A program made the translations under genes and the position numbers. Below, piece after piece: positions 11,881 to 23,064 of a DNA stretch of 64,000 bases (the first letter of the stretch is position 1; each line of letters begins with the position of its first letter). This DNA is from Solanum dulcamara. Its lineage: Eukaryota; Streptophyta; Magnoliopsida; Solanales; Solanaceae. The notes under the pieces are model-generated. The model worked only from the letters and a program-made list of their open reading frames with translations, did no database searches and was not told the DNA's origin. The DNA is taken from positions 71,875,501-71,939,500 of the forward strand of contig NC_077240.1 of the NCBI RefSeq assembly GCF_947179165.1. Direction: 5' to 3'.

Positions 11881-13258
11881 TATGTTGATGAGGATGTTGT
11901 GTGATGAAGTAGATTAGAGTCTAATGTAATTATGTGATATGTGATTTTCATAATTTGATTGATTGGAGTCTTATGAGCATTTTGGAAATAAATGATCTCT
12001 TGAGAATGAGTTTTAAATAAATAATTGTGAGCTTTTTTGCATAAACTATTTATACGCTATTTTGAGTTTTAAAGAATGATTATTTCCATCTATGATTTTA
12101 AAAAGAGTTTAAGCATGATTTGAGTTTGAGAAGTCTTTTAATTATTTTTGAACATGAGTATTTTGAGTATAAATGAGTTGAGCATTTTTACTTTAAAAAT
12201 TCCGATTTTTTTGAGATTGAGTTGAGATTTTATAAATTTTAAAGAGAAGAGTTTGATGATTTGAGATGAGTCGATTTGAAATAAGGTCTAAGGAGGCCAA
12301 ATTTGATTGAGTTTTGAAAAGAGTCTAATGAGACTAAATGAGTTGAATTGAAAAGAGTCCAATGAGACTAAATGAGTATTTCGAGTATTTTACTCACTTG
12401 ATTGATATGAGAATATTGAGTCTTGGGAGGATTATCGAACACCGAATTGGGTAAGAGTATAGTCCCTACTCGAACCAATAAACTACGTCGCCAAAAGTAG
12501 GAGGGGATTGAACTGTTAAAGTCGGATGCTTCCCATGGGATCGAACCGTTAAAGTTAGATGTTTCCTATTTTATTGTCCTGACAGGATAGGACTTGATTG
12601 GTTATGGATCCATGATTGGTTGAGTGTTCATATCCTGGCAAAGTATGGACGGACGTGGCAACAACGTCGGATTGTTATACTATCACTCGCTTATATGATG
12701 ATAGTTGTCGGTTAGAGAAACTCCCAATTGAATGGATTGTGCTTGACATGATTGGTTTGATGGTGATTGTAGATGATTGAGTTGAATTGTAAAATATTGC
12801 ATAATTTAATTTGCATATTTATGGAGTTGATTCCTTTGAGTTGATTGTTGAGTTGATGGTATATGATTGGATCGGATTAAACGATATGTGATTGGATTGG
12901 ATTAGATGAATTGTGATTGGATTGAATAGAATGGTATGTGACTAGATTGGATTTGATTATTGAGTTGAATGTTGAGTTGGTTGTATATAATCGGATTGGG
13001 TTAGATGAATTGTGAGTAGATTGGATTGGATCAGATTGTACATGATTGAAAGGGATCGAATTGTAAATGATTTGATTGAAATGTATTATACATAATTGGA
13101 TTGGATTGTATGGTATATGATTGGTCTCTGTCTAAACTGTATTCTTACTTTAGACTTATGACGCCTTATTTGAGTCTCTCTTATCTTTCTGATTTGAGAT
13201 ATGTGGACCGATGTTATTCTTCCTTGAGGTATGTTCTATTCTGTCATATTACATACTC

Positions 13259-13273
13259 GTACATTCCATGTAC
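13259..13273. promoter_or_regulatory. Conserved LTR near-palindrome GTACATTCCATGTAC
   Basis: GTACAT and ATGTAC are inverted arms around TCC. The identical 15-mer, preceded by CATACTC and followed by TGAC, is at 14905-14919 and 59248-59262. Minus-strand or variant forms are at 49098, 35332, 62433 and 9671. It lies in the downstream half of each LTR, where R or polyadenylation signals are expected. The function is inference. Confidence 0.6.
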
Positions 13274-14142
13274 TGACGTCCATTTGGACCTGCATCATTT
13301 CATGATGTAGAGAAAATTTTAAGAGATCGTCAATAGGAGCATCATTGGGGATCCATTCACACTCAGCTTATTGGTGAGTCCTCCCCTACATTCAGAGGAC
13401 ACCGCTTATGTATTCTTGCATCGAGTTAGCCCTTTTCATTTTGATTTGAGGTAGCCATAAACATGTCATTGGCACCAATTAGATAGTAGTGATAGAGGCT
13501 TCATAGACTAGATAGTGATGGGTTGATTGAGTATTTCTTTCCTTGAATTATTCTTGTCAAACTATTTTTAATGATAAATATTGGAGTTGATTTGTTGGCC
13601 CTGGACTTTATTCCTTGAGTTAGATTGATGATTTGAGTTGCCCGCCGAATATTCTCTTTATTTTAACTCTTTCGCTGATTGAATGGATGAATGGATTTCT
13701 GATCAGGCTATGTTGTTCGCTTGGGAGCCAGAAATGGTTTCTGAGTGCCGGTTACGTCTAGGGTACCCTCCCGGGGCGTGACACCATATTTCATCATCAT
13801 TCATTACTTTCATGAGTCACTCATAAGTCCTTGGATATCATTTATTAATTATCCATAGAAATACTTTATAAATCATGATCATAAATCCTTTAAATTTAGA
13901 CATAACATTCATAACTCCATGGATGGAAGGATCTATGGATGAATTCCTACATATATTAGACTATTAAATGCCTAGATGCACTTGAATTGGAAACTTGATC
14001 TTAACCTTGGAGCCCTAACTTGACTTGAGGAAGAAGAAAGATCTTTGGGAGAGAAATTCTTAGAGAGATAATTTTTTATTTTGGGAGTAGTTGAGGGAAT
14101 GAGGGATATATGAGGGTTTTGGGTATTTATAGTTTATGGAAA

Positions 14143-15393
14143 TGTAACACCCCGTACAATTTTAACTTAGCTTATTTTAAGAAATAGTAGAAATTTTGTG
14201 ACGAACCAAATTGGGGAGAAAGTATGGTACAAGCACCTATTTTTGTCCGAATAATTTTTAAGACAGTGGAGTCTGCGATGTCCTATCATCGCGGAGAAGA
14301 AAAAATTCAGAAAACAGGAAATGGAGACCAAGTCTGCACGGTGATTTTTGCATGATTTTATTTTAATTAAGGATGTTTCGGTATTTTTCCCACCTTTTTC
14401 AAACATAACCCACTTCATTTTGGGATTAAAATCCGTCCCTAATCAGTGCCCAAAGGGGTTTTTCCCTCATTATTCACCTAAAATTTTGTGAGCAAGAGCT
14501 AAGGAGAAGAGGAGAAGCTGGGGTTCAAGAAATTCAAGCCTACCTTTTAATTTTCGCTTAGAAAATCTTTATTCCAGGTATGTAAGACTATCATAATGTA
14601 GGACTAAGTTCTTCCTCGTACCCTACATCTTCATTTAGTTGACATTTAGTTGAGTTCGAGTTACAAATCTGTTAAATTAAGTTCTTGAGTTACTTATCAG
14701 AATCTTTATCAAGCTCTTTAGATGTATATATGTAAATTGTGGTGATTTCATGATTGGGTTTTCTTGAATTGTTGTTCATACTACATTCACACAAACCCAA
14801 GTTGACAAAATTCTTATTGCTTATATTTTATGCATTGATTTGAGTTGAGCTATTTTCAGAGTTGAGTATCCTGATTAAGTTTTCTTTTTCCATTTTACAT
14901 ACTCGTACATTCCATGTACTGACGTTATTTGACATGCATCATTTTATCATGCTGATACATGAGATATAGATCCTCAACCAACACATCAATGATGATCAGT
15001 TCCTACCCAACTTTTGGTGAGATCTCTTTGCATTCAGAGGTGCTCTTGAGTCTTTACTTTTCAGTTATTTATTAGTAGTTTGAGGTAGCCATGGGCCTGT
15101 CCTGGTACTTATTTCAGAGTAAGTTTTCTAGAGGCTTCATAGACTAGTAGACATAGTTCAGTTTATTTCCTTGAGTATGTTTTGAAACATTGGGTTAATT
15201 CTCATATATTTTATATATTTGAGTTTCATGAATTCTGCTAAAGAGTATTAAGTGCATGCTTTTTTTGCCCATCTAACTTTATTTCATTAGTTAAGTCTTC
15301 CACTGACTGATTTAGCTAGGCCAAGAGGTTCGCTTGGGACCAACAATGATTTTTGAGTGCCAGTCGTCCAGGGTGTAGCCTCAGAACGTGATA
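14143..15393 (+). mobile_element. Solo Gypsy LTR, plus strand, TSD GGAAA/GGAAG
   Basis: It runs from TGTAACACCCC to AACGTGATA (1251 bases). Flanking 5-mers are GGAAA (14138-14142) and GGAAG (15394-15398), one mismatch. It shares the conserved palindrome (14905) and the end structure of the 10486 LTR but is much shorter. No internal domain is attached. Confidence 0.78.
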
Positions 15394-15847
15394 GGAAGAA
15401 AGATAAAAACCGTCCAACTATTAAAATAAAAGAGTGGTTAATGATCAAAAACCGCTAGGGAAGAAAATAACTAAACGGACCTCCTTCACAGGTCGTGAAG
15501 AACACCACCACAGTACAAGGTGTCCGTGGTAGGTATAGGCTTGATCTTAAGGTTGGGGTGTCCTTCGCGGAAGACATTACAAATCGTGGTACTCACCACG
15601 AGCCATGGAGAGGATCGTGGAAGGGTTCCACAAAACTGTCCTCAAGCCTCCCTTTACGGAGGATCTCCACGAGCCGTGGTGCTCAATATGGCCCATGAAG
15701 GGCCTCGTAGACATCACCCTTGCAACGTTTCTTAGAAAATTTTCTTCCAAGCTTCCAATATAGACTTTCCAACTTATGGGGTCTTACATTTATATGGATA
15801 AATAATTCCACCGTGAAAAAACTTAAATTTTAATATTTTCAGTTTCA

Positions 15848-16114
15848 TACCTAAACTATCAAACCACTGATGTGAAGGTAATTTGTAACCCATAGTACTT
15901 GAAATAGGTCTTTGAATCTAGCTTTCACGAACTCCTTGTCTTGAGTTTTGATTTCTTCTTCGTTCAAATTTGTCGTCTCCGCGTATTTCTTATAGTAATC
16001 AACAATTTTCATTAGGGCCAGGGTATCGCTGTGTGGGGGCAGGATTAGGTTGAAACTGCCCTCCATAATATTTTAGATGGATTCTTCCAATTCAAACACG
16101 ACGCCAGGGGTGAC
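15848..16114 (-). pseudogene. SKP1-like gene fragment
   Basis: Read on the minus strand, the fragment contains VVFELEES, a short gap, MKIVDYYKKYAE, IKTQDKEFVKARFKDLFQV and TNYLHISGL, in the order of the SKP1 family. The family's DGE.FEV.E start, K.I.Y...H, D.EFV...L..L and A.YL.I.GLL helices are all represented. SKP1 links F-box proteins to cullin in SCF ubiquitin ligases. The fragment spans roughly the middle 90 of about 155 residues. It has an in-frame stop at 16073-16075, ends at a stop just before the C-terminal F-box-binding helices, and lacks the N-terminus. It is a dead fragment, possibly a retrocopy or captured piece beside the LINE relic tail. Family recognition is fairly confident. 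Confidence 0.72.
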
Positions 16115-16130
16115 TCAATATAGTTACTGA

Positions 16131-16955
16131 TCTAAAGCCAAAAACTTAATAGATATCATAAATAATTAATTTTGTTTATTTATTTTGAAATTCACTCTTT
16201 TAACTCTTTTATAGGCAGAACTATAAATTTATTCTTTTTTAAGAATTAATTTATCCAAATATTTCATTTAATGGGTATACAACAATAATAAATTCTGAAA
16301 AATTAAGTTTAAAAAGGAATATAAAACTACTATAAATATGAAAATGGAGAAAAAAATTGAGGGAAGAAATTAACGTAGCTAATACACAATTTTATAATTT
16401 TCTTGAATATTGTTCTAATAATGCATTAAACGCCTTCCCATATGATCACATTTTTATTTCAATATTTCAAGTTACAATTAATTCTTCAACAATTTTTTTT
16501 ACATAACCACTAAAACATTACTATACATATCACAATGTTACAAACAATATTTAAAATGGTTTCACTATTTTCTTATATAATCATAATATTAAAAATGTAG
16601 TAAAGAAACAAGTTTTTAAGTTTTTAGTTAAATGACAGTAGAATTTTGTCTAATATTTTAGAATTTAGAATTAAAAAATTAAATTTAATATCTACTTTTT
16701 AAAAAAAAATTAATATTTTAAAATTTTGAATTAAAAAATTAAATTTAATATCTACTTGTTCTTTTTTAAAAAAATTAAGGTCAGTGGAACCAGGACCCAC
16801 TAATTATTTTATTGAATAAAAGAGATATGTACGGAGGACTAAACAACTGTAAAACAAAAAGAACAGTAAAATAGGTTTTCAAATTGAATTTTGATAGTCT
16901 TGAGCTTCTTCCTCATTTGGATACACTCGATAATTGTATATAACTTTTTCATATT
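16131..16955. other. AT-rich non-coding stretch with a 60-bp tandem repeat
   Basis: No gene or element is recognised. The segment around 16650-16696 is repeated exactly 60 bases later (16710-16756; shared core TTAAAAAATTAAATTTAATA). It may be degraded repeat or original intergenic DNA. Confidence 0.6.
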
Positions 16956-17890
16956 TCACTCCTTTTGGACTTGAATTTGAAGAACTCTTTTTTCCCGGTT
17001 ATCCATCTTAATCGATTTCCTAGGTAACATTATGGAAAATACTGTTGGTTGAGTCTTTTGTTGTTTTACATCTATTTTGGGCAGTGAGTTGACCATCCAA
17101 GGATGTTGGTACCACCACTTTCCAAATTTCGATGTGTTAATAAAAGTTTTAATTTGTGTGTCTCCATTGTTGTCCCTTCTCTTGTATCTAATAAACCTCA
17201 TCGGTTTCAATATGTTGTGCTTGCGAGTGTTAGCTCTCTTTGCTTTCTTAGTATTGCTCTTTCTTTGAGCGTGTTGCCTATATATTGATTACCTAAAAAA
17301 TGAACAAACATGTTGGTAAAAAAAAGAAACCTCATAGCTCTCCTCCCTTAGGATTTGAGCTTGAGGATCTCCTTTATCCCCTCCCCCCCCCCCCCCGCTC
17401 CAGTCTCACTTTAATCTTTTGCATAATCGAATTCTTAGGTAGAGCATCATCAACTTGTCAATTTTTACTATCCTCCTTCCTTGGGATTCCATCTCTTGAA
17501 GACTGCTCATCAAAAATCTCCTGTTGCTAGTGATAAATAAGAGAGGTGATCAATCAATTTGTTTCCTTCCCTACTAATAAGCTTAACAATCATTGTTCTT
17601 TCTTGATTTAGTCTCTAAATTTCCTATAAATAATCACAACTTGCTGGGGAAGCTTCCAGATTTTTTCTATAATGTTTTTATTAGAAGCGAATCAGTTTCA
17701 ATTATCACTCTATCCATTTGTGTTGCCTCTATGAACTTTAGGGCCTGTAAAATAACTATACTGTAAAATAACTATAGCTTTTGGTTGTTTGTTTATCCCA
17801 GCCAAATCTTTGATCTCTTAAGCTTCTGCGTGCAAAATATTTTCCATTTTATCTCTTACATAGAAATCGCAAGAGTTTTTTCATGGATTT
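16956..17890 (-). pseudogene. Old LINE ORF2 relic, 3' part: RNase H remnant and tail
   Basis: On the minus strand from 17890 down there is an RVT_3-type RNase H remnant: MENILHAEA, then MDRVIIETDSLLIKTL near 17710, then ISREGNKLIDHLSYL near 17560. These correspond to the family's acidic EAEA and E.DS motifs and its final RE.N..AD.L motif, where the aspartate is shifted in context. Further down is an 84-codon frame (17210-16956) that I cannot assign. The relic stops at the LTR beginning at 17891. The matching upstream part (zf-RVT region) lies at 38685-39509 on the same strand, so the LTR and everything inside it interrupt one LINE. Confidence 0.65.
17383..17396. repeat. C14 homopolymer
   Basis: A run of 14 C preceded by CCCCT. 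It is a likely site of length variation or assembly error. Confidence 0.9.
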
Positions 17891-18548
17891 TGTCACAATC
17901 CAGACTACCTCCAAGGTGTGACATGATGAATAGGATCTCAAGAAACCCTAAACAACCCACTTGACATAAGCATAACACCATGAAATCAATATAACTGATA
18001 GATAAGATAAGGAAGAATAGAAAATCTCAAGCTTAATCTTAGCATAAAGAGAATCTGAGTACAAAGACTGAGAATGCAAAAATCATACTAAGTCTGATAT
18101 TAGTCTTTAATATCATACTTGTGTCATAGGACAATAACTAACTATATATCTGAAAACTGAAAGTAGTTTGAAAAGATATAAAAGAACTCATAATATGGCC
18201 ATGTTCTCGAACTATGAGGACTCACCAAAGTACAATAAGTTGATTAGAATCTCGAACTAGCCACAGCCAGAAGAAGGAAAGTCAAAACCTATATTATGCG
18301 ACAATATAGCCAAAAGTATGTGTCAATACTTTGAATGTACTGAGTATGGAGAAAAAGAAATGACATGATATTAAAGGAAATTGGACAACATGATAATGCA
18401 ATGACCAAGCTAAAACATGATGTACCTTTATCAACATGAGTTAATAACATAGCACATGGTCAATGCAATATCCTAAGCATCATAATCATAATATAAGTGC
18501 AAACATAGTCTTTTGTGGGTGGTACCATTAACCAAAATATAACCATGT

Positions 18549-20599
18549 TATCATGACCCGACCTAGGGCCTAATCATAACACAGCGATCAAAACCCCGAA
18601 GGGGCACCAACCAAGCCTCTTGTACATATCATAAGCATACATAAGGTAAAATAAATGCGGAAACATCATAAGAGAGTCTAATCGATGAATAGAAAATGAA
18701 GAATGTCGCATGACAACATAGACTCGAAATATTTGTCCAACTAGATGCCTCTACTTATGAACATGGGTGGGTCTAAGACATGTCCCCATCTCACCCTCAA
18801 TATGGAACATTAAAAAAGTCTTTGAAAACAATAAGCAACTCGATGACTAGTCTCCGATAGATGAGGATTCACCATATACACCACCAGATAGGAAAGCTTA
18901 ATTAGCCACATGGATAAATATATTCTTCAACCTCAACCCCTACATTATCAGACAATGTAGGCAAAGAATATGCATTAGTATATTGGAATATAAAAAGTAT
19001 GAGGGCATAACATGTAATATGAATCATAAGATACAATGATCATGATATACGCTATAAAAAGGTTAAGTAAAGTCATGAGGAATACCGTAATGATCATAGC
19101 ATTCAAACGTACTAATAGTAATTAAACATATGTGGGATAAGAACTATAATCGATATTAAGACCATGTGAGCTATAACATGGAATTTAATTGTCTCCCCAT
19201 ACAACGAAGAAAAGGAGAATCTACATGCCAAGGTAGACTCTACCCCACTAGGCGGGTCATACATACGCTATATGTGGATTCACTAGCTAGGCCAAAAAGG
19301 GAAATATTATGGTGGCACGTAGTTATGGGACAAGAGACTTTATATAAGGACCCCATATTTCAAGACCCCATCTCAAGTCTACATTCGATGCTAAGGCAAA
19401 TCCCACGGAATACATATATAGCATAGAAATAGTAATGAACATATATCATAGTCATGATCATAGATTTAAAATCATAGAGAAGATCATTTTTATAACATAA
19501 GTGCAATACGGGTATTATCCTTCCATATTACAAATCATACATACATAATTCATATCATAGGCCTTAAGTCACCTTTTCCATAATTTTCATGAAGAAAGCA
19601 TAATTCGAAACATATTTGAAAATCATAGTTGAATAGTCATTCTTGAAAATAAGTTCATGTAATGGAGGAGTAATTCATGCTTGGTTGAGAGGTTAAATCA
19701 TAAATAAAATATAATTCATGCACTTGGAAGAGTAGTTGATGAGAGGTAAGGATCAAAAAAACTAAAGAAAAGAATTTTATCACATACGTGGCATTGGGGA
19801 ATGCATTTTCTGGAAAAATGGGTGATGGCGCTACAGTGGTGCATCGCTCCAAGTTGCAAAACACTAGGCGCTCTGCAGGTGCTATAGTGGTGCATCGCAC
19901 CAGGGGGAAAACTATAGAGACCTATTCCTGGTGCAATAGTGGTGCGCCGCCCCAGTATTTTCCCAGCAAATTTCCAAATTTTTCATCGTTTTTCATGAGT
20001 TTACATCCCCTATAATGAGATCATAACCCTAATTAACAATATAATGAATATATATGAAGAATCTACCAATCCCAAGCAATTACCAATCAATTTATACCAA
20101 AAATATATTTGAATTCACAAAATACATCATAGCTCATGTAATTGAAGTTGAAATTAAGAAGACTCAAAGCTTTAATTGATACTCATGGAAGATTTAAGAA
20201 ATTCTTTGGGCTCCATGGGTGAAAGGTACCCATGGATGAATCCCACATACCTTGAATACAAATTATGAAGAAAAGTTGAAGAAGAACTTGAAGATCAATG
20301 GAGAATTTAAGAAAATTCTTGTTAGGTCTTCAATGGAGATCTAGAGAGCCCTCTTTTTGTAGAGAGAAGATTTTTTGGATGGGTGATTAGTGAATGAATA
20401 AGGAAAATCAAGAGCTTTGGAAATTAAATAGATTAGAAACCTAGCCCAAAAACTGTCTAGATTCATTCCCCATAATGAATAGCGAAAAAGGTGTTTTGAC
20501 CTTAATGAAAATCTCCCTTAACCTACCAATGGATTCACCAAGGCTAACTATTCATCTTATTATGTCATACTCTCTCTTTTTTACACCCGGGATATTACA
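18549..20599 (-). mobile_element. G2 3' LTR
   Basis: It starts TATCATGACC (degraded TG) and ends GGATATTACA. It is collinear with 34906-36968. Three direct repeats of a CpG-rich word (GTGGTGCATCGC-like) lie at 19827, 19879 and 19930, spaced 51-52 bases. The words have diverged from those of the partner LTR (about 36180-36310). Confidence 0.92.
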
Positions 20600-20616
20600 A
20601 TATCTCCCCCTTGGGA
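20600..20616 (-). other. Polypurine tract of G2
   Basis: On the minus strand this reads CCAAGGGGGAGATAT, immediately next to the 3' LTR. The same PPT stands at 50799-50813 (minus) and 57492-57505 (plus). Confidence 0.9.
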
Positions 20617-20879
20617 ACATTCATCCTCGAATGAGATTCGACTAATATAGGAAGGACGTGTAAAAAGGACTAGCAACCCAAGATGAACATAAGGACACTT
20701 GAAAATACATAAAAACATGTAAACTTCATACTTAACATAAGAAATAGTCTTTGAGAAAAAAAACCATTTTCATGAATCATGCATGCATATGAATGACAAA
20801 TGGAACTGAAACGTAGGAGTTCTTAGAGGATTTGAGTATAAATGTCTAAGTACCTTAGGATGAATCGGAAAGAAAGAGG

Positions 20880-22266
20880 TAAGGATATCGTTTCCTCATG
20901 TCCGCTTCCACCTCCCATCTAGCTCTTTCGACTTCTTGATTTCTCCATAAGACTTTAACTGATACAACCTCTTTGTTCCTTAATCATTTCACTTGACGGT
21001 CCAAAATCTCAATCGGGATCTCCTCATAAGTCAAATTCTCTTTAATACTCACCTTCTCCATCGGCGTAATATAATTTGGATCACCCACAAACTTCATCAA
21101 CATTGACAAATGAAATACCGGATGAACCAAAGCCAACTCAAGTGGCAAGTCTAACTCATATGCCACTTTAACAATACGCTTCAATATTCTATAGGGTCCT
21201 ACATATCTAGGACTCAACTTTTCTTTCTTACCAAACCGCATTACCCCTTTCATAGGTGAAACCTTCAAATACACCATATCAACCACATCAAATTCAAGTT
21301 CTCTCCTCCTAGTGTTCGAACAGGACTTTTGACGACTTTGAGCCATCTTCAATCTATCTCTTATAAGCCATACTTTCTCCATTGCATCAACTACCAAATC
21401 TGGACCAATCAATGCCATTTCACCTACTTCAAACAACTCCACCGGAGACCTACATCTTCTCCCATACAAGGCTTCAAAAGGAGCCATTTCAATGCTAGAA
21501 TGATAGATATTATTGCAGGCAAACTCAATCAATGGAAAGTGCTCATCCCAGCTTCCTTTAAGATCAATTACACATGCCCTCAACATATCCTCCAAAGGAT
21601 GAATTATTCTTTCGTCTTGTCTATGGATTTGAGGATAGAAAGAAGTACTTATCTTGAATTTAGTACCAAGACCTTTCTGAAATGACTTCCAAAAATATAA
21701 ATTGAATTGAGTACCTCTACCAATATAATCGATAAAGGAACACCATGAAGTTTCACAAGTTCACGAATGTACAACTTAGCATAGTTTTCGGCACCATAAG
21801 AAGTCTTGACCGGTAGGAAATATGCCGGTTTAGTCATTCGGTCCACAACAACCCAAATTGAATCATGTTGTCTTTTTGTACGAGGCAAACCCGTGACAAA
21901 GCCCATATTCACATCTTCGCACTTCCAAGTAGGGATTTCAATGTCTTGAGCTAGACCTCCTAGTCTTTTATGTTTAACTTTTAGTTGTTGACAATTAGGA
22001 TACTTAGCCACAAACTCCGCTATGTCCTTCTTCATGCCATTCCACCAATACACTTCCCTCAAATCATGATACATCTTAGTGAATCCCGGATGAATTGAAT
22101 ACCGAGAATTATGTGCCTCATTCAATATCAACTCTCTTACTCCATCAACATTTGGAACACAAAAATGACCTTGGTAATGTAATACCCCATCTCCCCCTAG
22201 GGAGAAAGACTCAATGGCTTTTTCGACAACTGACTTCTTCAATTCAACCAAAATCAGATCATTGTC
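20880..22266 (-). pseudogene. G2 integrase with chromodomain-like tail
   Basis: Minus-strand reading: an H2C2 zinc finger (AHNSRYSIHPGF...YPNCQQ; the first Cys is Tyr-adjacent and partly eroded), then the DDE core. The first catalytic Asp context reads VNMGFVTGL, with glycine (codon 21901-21903) where the family has aspartate. The second-Asp region (about 21720) is frameshifted. Next come GRRCRSP, VYLKVSPMKGVMRFGKK, LSPRYVGPYRI and HPVFHLSML, typical of the Tekay/Del C-terminus. Past a stop at 20984, VLWRNQEVERARWEVE continues the chromodomain-like tail. In this family integrase inserts cDNA and the tail can target chromatin. The losses rule out activity. Confidence 0.88.
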
Positions 22267-22943
22267 TTATTTGTCCTTAACGTCTGCCGCAAGAGATAAT
22301 TCTATATTATTATATATAAGAATGCCTCCATCATTGGAATCAACAAAACACATACCTAAACATTCCAATCTATGTACCTCTTTAACCAATTCCCTCTTAC
22401 CTTTCTCAACATATGCAACACTATCCATAGACAATCGACTAAGAGCATCGACTACAACATTTGCCTTACCCGGATGGTACAATACACTCATGTCATATTC
22501 CTTTAGGAGTTCAAGCCACCTCCTTTGCCTAAGGCTCAAGTACCTTTGGCTAAATACGTATTGCAAGCTTTTGTGATCGGTAAACACATCAACATGCACC
22601 TATAAAGATAATGGCGCCATATTTTCAAAGCAAACACAACTGCCACAAGTTCAAGATCATGGGTTGGATAGTTCCTTTCATGCTCTTTAAGTTGTCTAGA
22701 GGCATAGGCTATAACTTTAGAATGCTGCATCAAGACACAACCCAGACCAACACATGAAGCATCACAATAAACAACAAACCCATCGAAACATTCGAGCAAT
22801 GTCAAAATAGAAGCCGACGTGAGTCGATCCTTCAATATTTGAAAACTCTTCTCACATTCATCCGACCATTGAAATTTTTCCTTCTTTTGTGTCAACTTAG
22901 TTAAAGGTGAAGTAATAGACGAAAACCCTTCAACGAAACTTCT
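22267..22943 (-). pseudogene. G2 RT C-terminal end and RNase H
   Basis: From 22943 down, RFVEGFSS-like residues end the RT connection. [20 protein letters not shown] follows, then the RNase H core [38 protein letters not shown] and [12 protein letters not shown], then [15 protein letters not shown]. The three acidic positions visible (D, E, D) are kept. A frame change occurs at about 22590. The upstream RT lies beyond the LINE insertion, from 32251. Confidence 0.9.
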
Positions 22944-22957
22944 ATAGTATCCGGCTA
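22944..22957. repeat. 14-bp TSD of the LINE (left copy)
   Basis: ATAGTATCCGGCTA here is repeated exactly at 32237-32250. The repeat bounds the LINE and duplicates the RT/RNase H junction coding sequence of G2. Confidence 0.95.
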
Positions 22958-23064
22958 TTCACTCTCTAACATCCCTTATTCAGATAAGCCACACTCAAAC
23001 GGTCATCTCTAATGGTCATCTCCTCCCTCTCTATCTCACACTGTTCATCTCCGGTCAGTTCTGA

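Larger units (their letters stand above)
10486..13783 (+). mobile_element. Solo Gypsy LTR, plus strand, with 5-bp TSD CCATA
   Basis: It runs from TGTAATACCCC to GGGGCGTGACA (3298 bases) and is flanked by CCATA at 10481-10485 and 13784-13788. No primer site, gag, pol or PPT follows, so this is the product of LTR-LTR recombination. It contains a CpG word cluster (about 10853-10965), a TATA-like box (11023-11030), a GATGAT minisatellite, a region rich in ATTGGATTG-like phrases (about 12840-13110) and the conserved palindrome at 13259. It is longer than related LTRs here because of the repeats. Confidence 0.88.
9253..15788 (-). mobile_element. Minus-strand Gypsy LTR, split by two plus-strand solo LTRs
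   Basis: Three pieces (9253-10485, 13784-14142, 15394-15788) join to about 1.98 kb and resemble the G2 and G3 LTR backbone: the start near TATCATGGCC, a GTACAT...TGCAC motif at 9671, the phrase CTCTACTAACGGGTGA and the end GGGTCTTACA. The last piece carries a CpG word cluster (CAGGTCGTGAAG; CCACGAGCCGTGGTG). No internal region is attached on either side and flanks do not match (TTCAC / TTTAT), so this is probably an old solo LTR. Short ORFs within it are not credible genes. Confidence 0.65.

Noticed and set aside
15851..16066. SKP1-like frame as a functional small gene
   Set aside because: It lacks the N-terminus and the C-terminal F-box-binding helices, and an upstream in-frame stop separates it from homologous residues.
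16956..17268. Overlapping open frames on both strands as a novel gene
   Set aside because: They fall in the tail of the LINE relic, and neither strand shows a recognisable domain or codon signal.
17383..17396. C14 run as a G-quadruplex regulator
   Set aside because: A single homopolymer without a promoter or gene context; more likely slippage or sequencing noise.
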